A model generated the notes under the pieces. It saw nothing but the letters and a program-made list of their open reading frames with translations. It did not search any database and had not been told where the DNA came from. Made by a program: the position numbers and the translations under genes. 5,604 nt of DNA. It comes from an uncultured Eubacteriales bacterium. GTDB lineage: Bacteria > Bacillota > Clostridia > Oscillospirales > Acutalibacteraceae. Where the stretch lies: NCBI GenBank assembly GCA_900320925.1, contig ONUD01000135.1, positions 1 to 5,604 of the forward strand. The letters are read 5' to 3'. This document shows positions 1-4,638 of this stretch, piece after piece; the first letter of the stretch is position 1, and every line of letters begins with the position of its first letter.

Positions 1-125
1 ACATCTTCACCCAGAGCGTTGGCAACCTCTACACCTGCGATTGCATCGGAGTATTCATGCTCCTGATAGGGGATTTTTTTGCTGTCCAGTTGACGCATTG
101 CATTTGTTTTCGTTTCTTTTGCCAT
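1..125 (-). CDS. ybaK: YbaK/EbsC-type Cys-tRNA(Pro) deacylase, N-terminal part
   Basis: This gene starts at the ATG complementary to 123-125 and runs off the left edge, so only 41 codons plus two bases are visible. The protein begins MAKETKTNAMRQLDSKKIPY and continues with an HEY motif and a GVEVANALGED segment. The order KTNAMR, then an 'IPY..HEY' strand, then a 'V.VA..LG' helix is the hallmark N-terminus of YbaK/EbsC proteins. These are cytoplasmic editing enzymes that hydrolyse Cys mischarged onto tRNA(Pro). The start is supported by AAAGGA at 132-137, six bases upstream. It lies 19 nt after the Rpn nuclease stop in the same orientation, so the two may be co-transcribed. The catalytic region is outside the window, so intactness cannot be judged. 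A related YbaK-domain protein such as a ProX-type deacylase is possible, but the opening is most like YbaK. Confidence 0.85.
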   Translation of the reverse strand, partial: MAKETKTNAMRQLDSKKIPYQEHEYSDAIAGVEVANALGED

Positions 126-144
126 GACAGTTCCTTTCTGTTGT

Positions 145-432
145 TCAGGTAGTTTGCGGGTTGCTGAAATAGAAGCGTGCATCTTCTTCCGATATATCCA
201 GCAGGCTGATAATACTGTCCTTATTGAAGCCTTTTTTGATAAGCTTCGTGATAGTTTCCATGATACCTTCCGTTTTTCCCTCTTCATGGGCTTTTTCTTG
301 AATCAGCATGGTGTTCTGCTGTTCCTTGACATACTCGGAATACAGTTTTCCATCATGATATACAGACTGTATCTTTTTTTGAATGTCACTGGTAAGCTCA
401 TCTTTTGGCATATTATCTCTGATGTAGGTCAT
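145..432 (-). CDS. Possible intragenic C-terminal Rpn product (RpnS-like), 95 aa
   Basis: Within the Rpn nuclease gene, codon 171 is an ATG (complementary to 430-432) preceded by AAAGGAG (445-451) with a 12-nt spacing. Initiation there would give a 95-residue, in-frame C-terminal protein beginning MTYIRDNMPKDEL that lacks the nuclease core (D64, E79, Q81). It would keep the helical, charged tail. In E. coli, Rpn genes have been reported to make small C-terminal proteins from internal starts that neutralise the full-length toxic nuclease. That is established for other family members and only inferred here. The spacing is longer than the 6-10 nt seen at most starts in this window. The motif is also simply the codons for Lys-Glu, so it may be chance. 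Confidence 0.35.
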   Translation of the reverse strand: MTYIRDNMPKDELTSDIQKKIQSVYHDGKLYSEYVKEQQNTMLIQEKAHEEGKTEGIMETITKLIKKGFNKDSIISLLDISEEDARFYFSNPQTT

Positions 433-942
433 AAGATTTTGCAGCTCCTTTCGTGGGGTCTTGCCCGTGGTGTTGAGGAAGATTTTGTATGCCTTATCAT
501 CAAGCGGCAGGTGTTCCTCGATACAGTAATTCTCAAACTTGTAGATAGCACTACCCTTGTCAAATACATCAAAATCGCAAATGAAAATGATGTAGGTTTC
601 AGGCAGGGAAGTATATAGATTTCCTTGTGCAAGGAAGTCCATGTCAGAAGAGGAAAGGTAATAGCGGCTTCTTTTGGGGGCGTATTTGATACGTTGAGCC
701 TGCATTTCCACATTGTAGACTTTTTTGCCGTCCTTGGTGCGGATATACACGTCATAGCGGACACCATGACTGTACACATCGTTTTTGACAGTTTTTTGCA
801 GTTCACAGTGTTCAATGTCGGGAATTTCGTCTGCAAGAATGACACTGATGACACGTTTGGCAATGCTCAAGTCACTCATGACTGCTCCGAACATGAAATC
901 ATCTTTAAACTGCAAGCTTTCATATTGTTTTCTGTAATCCAT
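145..942 (-). CDS. Rpn-family PD-(D/E)XK nuclease / putative transposase
   Basis: This encodes a 265-residue protein beginning MDYRKQYESLQFKDDFMFGA. The early KDDFMF motif, the core D64 (in VRYDVYI) followed by E79-x-Q81 (in VEMQ), an R-rich RSRYY segment at 91-95 and a hydrophobic IIFICDFDVF strand at 118-127 are the pattern of Rpn recombination-promoting nucleases, which belong to the PD-(D/E)XK fold. The C-terminus (about 230-260) carries the charged EEGKTEG stretch and a small helical segment, typical of this family's tail. Family members cleave DNA, and some E. coli Rpn proteins act in phage defence. The start at 942 is chosen because GAAAGG (950-955) lies seven bases upstream; the same frame is open to 1080, but that extension overlaps the preceding gene and shows no family features. 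It follows the DUF6483-like gene by 13 nt. The catalytic residues appear intact. No inverted repeats typical of an insertion sequence were seen around it. Confidence 0.87.
   Translation of the reverse strand: MDYRKQYESLQFKDDFMFGAVMSDLSIAKRVISVILADEIPDIEHCELQKTVKNDVYSHGVRYDVYIRTKDGKKVYNVEMQAQRIKYAPKRSRYYLSSSDMDFLAQGNLYTSLPETYIIFICDFDVFDKGSAIYKFENYCIEEHLPLDDKAYKIFLNTTGKTPRKELQNLMTYIRDNMPKDELTSDIQKKIQSVYHDGKLYSEYVKEQQNTMLIQEKAHEEGKTEGIMETITKLIKKGFNKDSIISLLDISEEDARFYFSNPQTT
445..451 (-). promoter_or_regulatory. Strong Shine-Dalgarno inside the Rpn gene
   Basis: The minus strand reads AAAGGAG here, identical to the ribosome binding sites of gatB and the DUF6483-like gene in this window. It lies 12 nt before an in-frame ATG at 430-432. 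It is stronger than the gene's own site (GAAAGG at 950-955). Function is inferred. Confidence 0.35.
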
Positions 943-955
943 AGAGATACCTTTC

Positions 956-1369
956 TTACTGGTAATCGGTTCGGTTGCCCTGCCCGAACACGTCAATGGG
1001 AACGCCCAACAGGGACATGATTTCAATATAGCCCTCATACACTTCATCTCTGGAAAAGTTGCCTGCTTCGAGTTGTTCATTGCTCAGGGCATTGAGTTTC
1101 ATGTAGAAATCGGAAGCCAGTCGGATATAGTCGTCAGAGTAGAGCAGGTTGTCGAACAGAACATCTTCTGCTTCACCGTATTGTCCCTCTTTAATCATTC
1201 TCATCAGTTGCAGATGGAGCAGGTCAGTTGGTGTGAGGGTGGCGGTATCCTGAAGATCGCCGATAATTTCATACTTCACATCAGATTCTCTCTGTCCGAA
1301 TACCACATTGGCAACGAAACGTGTCATCATTTCGATTTGCCGCATCATCCAGTCATCTTGAAAGCCCAT
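956..1369 (-). CDS. Small helical protein, DUF6483-like
   Basis: This is a 137-residue protein beginning MGFQDDWMMRQIEMMTRF. The N-terminal amphipathic helix with paired aromatic and Met residues, followed by VVFGQ, a helical middle (LLHLQLMRMIKEGQYGEAED) and an NFSRDEVYEG segment near residue 110, resemble Firmicute proteins of unknown function grouped as DUF6483. I recall this family by pattern and have not searched it. No signal peptide, membrane segment or catalytic motif is apparent, so it is probably cytoplasmic and almost entirely alpha-helical. The ATG at 1369 is the start because AAAGGAG (1379-1385) lies nine bases upstream; an in-frame TTG at 1376-1378 abuts that site with no spacing and is unusable. 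It is the first gene after the gatB terminator, and its TAA is followed at once by the Rpn ribosome binding site, which suggests co-translation with the nuclease. Its function is unknown. Confidence 0.8.
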   Translation of the reverse strand: MGFQDDWMMRQIEMMTRFVANVVFGQRESDVKYEIIGDLQDTATLTPTDLLHLQLMRMIKEGQYGEAEDVLFDNLLYSDDYIRLASDFYMKLNALSNEQLEAGNFSRDEVYEGYIEIMSLLGVPIDVFGQGNRTDYQ

Positions 1370-1378
1370 GGTTATCAA

Positions 1379-1385
1379 CTCCTTT
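1379..1385 (-). promoter_or_regulatory. Ribosome binding site deciding the DUF6483-like start
   Basis: AAAGGAG on the minus strand stands nine bases before the ATG at 1367-1369. A nearer in-frame TTG (1376-1378) directly touches the site, so the shorter protein is the correct model. Confidence 0.8.
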
Positions 1386-1390
1386 CTTTT

Positions 1391-1399
1391 ATTCTATCA
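1391..1399 (-). promoter_or_regulatory. Candidate extended -10 promoter for the DUF6483-like/Rpn unit
   Basis: The minus strand reads TGATAGAAT, an extended -10 (TG, one base, then TAGAAT, one mismatch from TATAAT). No good TTGACA-like -35 is present at 17 nt; the spacer runs back into the terminator stem. A transcript starting about seven bases downstream would have a leader of only 15-20 nt, beginning close to the ribosome binding site. The position, between a terminator and a gene start, is right for a promoter, but the match is modest. Confidence 0.35.
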
Positions 1400-1400
1400 C

Positions 1401-1438
1401 AAAAATCCCCGAAAGTACAGTAACTTTCAGGGATTTTT
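1401..1438 (-). terminator. Intrinsic terminator of the gatCAB operon
   Basis: Arms at 1401-1416 and 1423-1438 flank a 6-nt loop at 1417-1422. Read as minus-strand RNA the stem has 16 consecutive pairs: an A-tract facing a U-tract at the base, three C-G pairs, one U-G wobble and a GAAAGU/ACUUUC top. It begins 3 nt after the gatB stop. On the plus strand the wobble becomes a C/A mismatch, so the hairpin is better formed in the gatB direction. No plus-strand gene converges on it. Confidence 0.9.
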
Positions 1439-1441
1439 CTT

Positions 1442-2857
1442 TTACGGAGCAATCAGCTCTTTAATTTTCTGTTCAGCGGCCATGGCATCGGCTTTTCCAC
1501 GGCTGTTTTTCATGACAAAGCCGACAATGGATTTGATTGCTTTTTCCTTGCCGTTTTGGTAGTCGGCAACGGCTTTTGGATTAGCTTCCACCGCCTGTTG
1601 GCAGAGGGTGTTAAAGGTAGTTTCGTCCAGACCTGCCATATCGCTTTCGGAGAGCAGTTCACTGGGTTTTTGTCCTGTTTCCAGCATTTTGTCAAGGGTG
1701 GATTTGGCAAGATTCATGCGAATTTTGCCGCTGTCGAGAAGCTTGATGAGTTCATTCAGGCTTTCGGCAGTGACCTTGATATGGAAGGCTTCCTTTTCGT
1801 TTTCATTTTCTACATAGCGGAAGATTTGACCGATAATAAAGTTGGAAGCAGTTTTGGGTGTTTTGACACCGACAATGGCCTTTTCAAAGAAGTCAGCGAC
1901 TTTTTTGTATTTGACAAGCAGTTGTGCATCTTTTTCAGGGAGTTCAAGGTCATTGATGTAGCGTTCCAGCTTTTTGTCAGGCAGTTCGGGAAGGGTGGCA
2001 CGAATTTCTTCCACTTTTTCTCTCGGCACATGGATAGTAACAAGGTCAGGGTCACGGAAGTAGCGGTAATCATTGGCATCTTCCTTGCCACGCATACTGG
2101 ACGTTGTATTGCTGACATCATCATAGCGGAGAGTTTCCTGAATGACCTTTTCGCCGCTTTCAATGAGGTCTACCTGACGGTTGTATTCATATTCCATCGC
2201 CTTGGCGATAAAGGTAATGGAATTCATGTTTTTGATTTCGGTACGGGTACCGAGGGTTTCGGAGCCTGCCGGACGGACAGAGATGTTGACATCACACCGC
2301 ATGGAGCCTTCCTGCATTTTGGCATCGGAAACGCCGATATAACGCATGATAAGCTGTAAGCGTTCCACATATTCCTTCGCTTCGTCAATGCTGCGGAAAT
2401 CAGGTTCTGTCACGATTTCGATAAGCGGCACACCGCCCCTGTTATAGTCAACCAGTGTACTGCCCCTGCTGTGGACAAGCTTGCCGGCATCCTCTTCGAT
2501 ATGGATACGGAGGATACGGATTTTTCTGCCGTTGGAAAGCCGGATAAAGCCGTTTTTACACAGCGGCATATCATACTGGGAAATCTGGTAAGCTTTCGGC
2601 AGATCGGGATAGCAGTAGTTTTTTCTGTCCATTTTGGAGATTTCGGCAATCTCGCAGTTGGTGGCAAGACCGGCACGAATGGCATATTCAATGACTTTTT
2701 TGTTGAGTTTAGGGAGGGTACCGGGCAGACCGATACAAATAGGACAGCAGTGGGTATTGGGTTCTCCGCCGAACTGTGTAGTACAGGAGCAGAAGATTTT
2801 GGTATTGGTAGCAAGCTCCACGTGTGTTTCAAAACCTGCAACTAATTCATATTTCAT
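1442..2857 (-). CDS. gatB: Asp-tRNA(Asn)/Glu-tRNA(Gln) amidotransferase subunit B
   Basis: This is the 471-residue B subunit of GatCAB, close to the family's usual 475. It binds the mischarged tRNA, phosphorylates the attached Glu or Asp with ATP, and accepts ammonia from GatA. The opening GFETHVELATNTKIFC contains His12 at the metal/ATP site. Cysteines C23, C25, C38 and C41 form a likely zinc site, followed by CIGLPGTLPK. Further family signatures are KMDRKNYCYPDLPKAYQISQ (75-94), HIEEDAGK (119-126), VDYNRGGVPLIEIVTEPD (136-153), KMQEGSMRCDVNIS (180-193) and DYRYFRDPDL (263-272). The C-terminal part from about 320 is the helical plus YqeY-like tRNA-binding region, ending with a GKEKAIKSIVGFVMK segment. 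The ATG at 2857 is preferred over an in-frame TTG at 2876-2878, which overlaps the gatA stop; AAAGGAG at 2867-2873 is nine bases from the ATG. It is the last gene of the operon. Confidence 0.98.
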   Translation of the reverse strand: MKYELVAGFETHVELATNTKIFCSCTTQFGGEPNTHCCPICIGLPGTLPKLNKKVIEYAIRAGLATNCEIAEISKMDRKNYCYPDLPKAYQISQYDMPLCKNGFIRLSNGRKIRILRIHIEEDAGKLVHSRGSTLVDYNRGGVPLIEIVTEPDFRSIDEAKEYVERLQLIMRYIGVSDAKMQEGSMRCDVNISVRPAGSETLGTRTEIKNMNSITFIAKAMEYEYNRQVDLIESGEKVIQETLRYDDVSNTTSSMRGKEDANDYRYFRDPDLVTIHVPREKVEEIRATLPELPDKKLERYINDLELPEKDAQLLVKYKKVADFFEKAIVGVKTPKTASNFIIGQIFRYVENENEKEAFHIKVTAESLNELIKLLDSGKIRMNLAKSTLDKMLETGQKPSELLSESDMAGLDETTFNTLCQQAVEANPKAVADYQNGKEKAIKSIVGFVMKNSRGKADAMAAEQKIKELIAP

Positions 2858-2866
2858 GTCATTCCA

Positions 2867-2873
2867 CTCCTTT
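2867..2873 (-). promoter_or_regulatory. Ribosome binding site deciding the gatB start
   Basis: AAAGGAG on the minus strand begins two bases after the gatA TGA (2875-2877) and ends nine bases before the gatB ATG (2855-2857). This excludes the longer TTG-initiated reading and suggests that ribosomes ending gatA can re-initiate on gatB. Confidence 0.85.
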
Positions 2874-2874
2874 C

Positions 2875-4323
2875 TCAAAGTTTCACGCCGAAATCGGCAG
2901 AACGGTAGGCAGAAGCGGCCTTCTCATACTGCCATGCGGCATTGAGAATGGTGCTTTCACGGAAGCTGTTGCCAATGAGCTGCATACCAATGGGCAGTCC
3001 CTTGTCATCAAAGCCGCAGGGTACGGATACCGCAGGCAGACCGCAGATATTGACAGGAACGGTGCAGATATCGGTCAGATAGGTTTCCACGGGGTCACTG
3101 ACGGCATGACCGTTTTCAAAGGCCGTCATGGGAACGGTGGGGGCAAGAATGACATCACAGCTTTCAAAAGCATTTTTGAAAGCATTGACGATGGTACCAC
3201 GCAGATTTTGTGCTTTTTTGTAGTAGGCATCGTAGTAGCCGGAGCTGAGAACATAGGTGCCGAGCAGGATTCTTCTTTTGACTTCCTCACCAAAGCCGTT
3301 GCTTCTGGTTTTTTTCATCATATCGTTGACATCAAAATAGGATTCGGCTTTGTAGCCGTAGCGGATACCGTCATATCTGCCGAGGTTGGAGGAGGCTTCC
3401 GCACAGGCAAGTATGTAGTACACCGGCAGAGCATATTTCAGAGCGGGCAGGTCAAAGGAAACAATCTCTGCACCAAGGGAACGGTAGACTTCTATTGCCT
3501 GTTCAACGGACTTTCTGACATCGTCCCGCACACCGTCGAAATATTCTTTAGCAATGCCGATTTTCATGCCCCGAATATCATTTTTCAATGTCCGGCAGAC
3601 AGGCTCTCCCTTTCTGCCCTGAGAGGTGGAGTCCATGGTATCATAGGCGGCGATGGCATCGAATACCATAGCGGTATCTTCCACATTGGTGGTAATGGGG
3701 CCTATCTGGTCAAAGCTGGAAGCATAGGCAATCAGTCCGAAACGGGATACGGCACCATAGGTCGGTTTCAGTCCGACAATGCCGCAGAAGCTGGCAGGCT
3801 GGCGGATAGAACCGCCCGTATCCGAGCCAAGACCGTATACGGCAAGGTTGCCGCCCACGGCAGAAGCTACACCGCCGGAGCTTCCTCCTGCCACGTGACC
3901 GACATTGTGGGGATTTTTAGCCCCGCCGAAATAGGAGGTTTCACAGGAAGAACCCATGGCAAATTCGTCCATATTGGTTTTGCCGAGGAGTACCACATTT
4001 TGCTGTTTGAGAAGCTTCCAGACTGTTGCGTCATAGATTGGCACATAGTCCTCTAAAATTTTAGAACAGCAGGTGGTACGGATTCCCTCTGTGGAGATAT
4101 TGTCCTTGAGGGTCATGGGGATTCCCTCCAGCAGTCCGAGGGATTCACCGTCAGCAATTTTCCGGTCAACCGTTTGAGCGGCAGCCAATGCTGTTTCAGG
4201 GGTAGCCGTGACATAGGCATTGAGTGCCGGATTCTCCTTTTCAATGGCAGTGAGATAGGCTTGTGTCAGCTCCGTGCAGGAAATTTCCTTGTTTTGGAGC
4301 ATGGAATGCAGTTTTGCTATCAT
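2875..4323 (-). CDS. gatA: Asp-tRNA(Asn)/Glu-tRNA(Gln) amidotransferase subunit A
   Basis: This is the 482-residue glutaminase subunit of GatCAB, of normal family length (about 485). It belongs to the amidase-signature family, hydrolyses glutamine and passes ammonia through a channel to GatB. The Ser-cisSer-Lys triad is intact: Lys73 in GIPMTLKDNI, cis-Ser148 in GGSSGG and the nucleophile Ser172 in LGSDTGGSIRQPASFCG, with the family's 24-residue spacing between the serines. Other landmarks are LLGKTNMDEFAMGSS (112-126), GLKPTYGAVSRFGLIAYASS (184-203) and a C-terminal NICGLPAVSVPCGF segment. One oddity is Ala145 before GGSSGG, where Pro is usual (VPGGSSGG). The ATG at 4323 has AGAGGTG (4334-4340) ten bases upstream. 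It lies 20 nt after gatC and 17 nt before gatB, the standard C-A-B order. Confidence 0.98.
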   Translation of the reverse strand: MIAKLHSMLQNKEISCTELTQAYLTAIEKENPALNAYVTATPETALAAAQTVDRKIADGESLGLLEGIPMTLKDNISTEGIRTTCCSKILEDYVPIYDATVWKLLKQQNVVLLGKTNMDEFAMGSSCETSYFGGAKNPHNVGHVAGGSSGGVASAVGGNLAVYGLGSDTGGSIRQPASFCGIVGLKPTYGAVSRFGLIAYASSFDQIGPITTNVEDTAMVFDAIAAYDTMDSTSQGRKGEPVCRTLKNDIRGMKIGIAKEYFDGVRDDVRKSVEQAIEVYRSLGAEIVSFDLPALKYALPVYYILACAEASSNLGRYDGIRYGYKAESYFDVNDMMKKTRSNGFGEEVKRRILLGTYVLSSGYYDAYYKKAQNLRGTIVNAFKNAFESCDVILAPTVPMTAFENGHAVSDPVETYLTDICTVPVNICGLPAVSVPCGFDDKGLPIGMQLIGNSFRESTILNAAWQYEKAASAYRSADFGVKL

Positions 4324-4343
4324 TGTATTGATTCACCTCTGAC

Positions 4344-4625
4344 TTATTTCATGATATTCTTCACAAGGAAACAGCCGTCATCACTGTCCTTGGCATTGGC
4401 AAGGATTTTTTCCCTGTCAAGTGACGGCACGACTTCATCTTCCCGCAGGACATTGGAAAGATTGTTGATATTGTCAAAATCGCTGCCCTCGTCAGAGGCA
4501 TTGTTGATGGTATCGGCAAAGAATATGATTTCCGCCATATCCTCTGTCAGCTTGTCCATTTCGTCCTCTGCCACAAAGAGCTTGGAAAGGATTGCAATTT
4601 TTGCAATTTCTTCCTTTGTTACCAT
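4344..4625 (-). CDS. gatC: Asp-tRNA(Asn)/Glu-tRNA(Gln) amidotransferase subunit C
   Basis: This is a 93-residue protein, the usual length for GatC, the small subunit that wraps around GatA and stabilises its contact with GatB. The N-terminal helix (KEEIAKIAILSKLFVAEDE) and a second helix (MAEIIFFADTINN) are followed by the conserved extended tail NVLREDEVVPSLDREKILAN (58-77) and a final DGCFLVKNIM segment. The NVLREDEV and PSL.RE...NA motifs are diagnostic. The ATG at 4625 is placed by GGAGGG (4633-4638), seven bases upstream. That site overlaps the TGA of the upstream membrane protein, with 13 nt between the genes, so translation is probably coupled. A 9-bp tandem repeat at 4592-4609 encodes part of the IAKIA helix and is probably incidental. 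Confidence 0.96.
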   Translation of the reverse strand: MVTKEEIAKIAILSKLFVAEDEMDKLTEDMAEIIFFADTINNASDEGSDFDNINNLSNVLREDEVVPSLDREKILANAKDSDDGCFLVKNIMK

Positions 4626-4632
4626 TCCATTT

Positions 4633-4638
4633 CCCTCC
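4633..4638 (-). promoter_or_regulatory. gatC ribosome binding site adjoining the upstream stop codon
   Basis: GGAGGG on the minus strand directly follows the first bases of the upstream TGA (4639-4641), and the combined reading is TGAGGAGGG. It is seven bases from the gatC ATG. This near-perfect site is the strongest in the window and suggests re-initiation by ribosomes finishing the membrane protein. Confidence 0.85.

Noticed and set aside
126..960. A possible insertion sequence around the Rpn gene, since the family is often labelled transposase.
   Set aside because: No terminal inverted repeats or target-site duplication were seen in the short flanks, and the gene has normal operon spacing on both sides.
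943..1080. A 46-codon N-terminal extension of the Rpn reading frame.
   Set aside because: It overlaps the end of the DUF6483-like gene in another frame and shows no family motif. The ATG at 942 has its own ribosome binding site at 950-955.
1556..2359. A 267-codon plus-strand open frame opposite gatB.
   Set aside because: It is antisense to conserved GatB sequence, Phe/Gly-rich in the manner of a shadow frame, with no family resemblance.
2824..4056. A 410-codon plus-strand open frame opposite gatA.
   Set aside because: It is fully antisense to a clear GatA with an intact triad, has no ribosome binding site or recognisable domain, and its composition is what gatA codon usage produces on the other strand.
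4592..4609. A perfect 9-bp tandem repeat in gatC.
   Set aside because: It encodes part of a conserved GatC helix (IAKIA) where Ile-Ala repetition is normal, so it needs no separate explanation.
4619..4630. A three-codon out-of-frame ATG-GAA-TGG-TAA overlapping the gatC start, which could look like a leader peptide.
   Set aside because: Only two bases separate its ATG from the GGAGGG site, too close for initiation, whereas the gatC ATG has ideal spacing.
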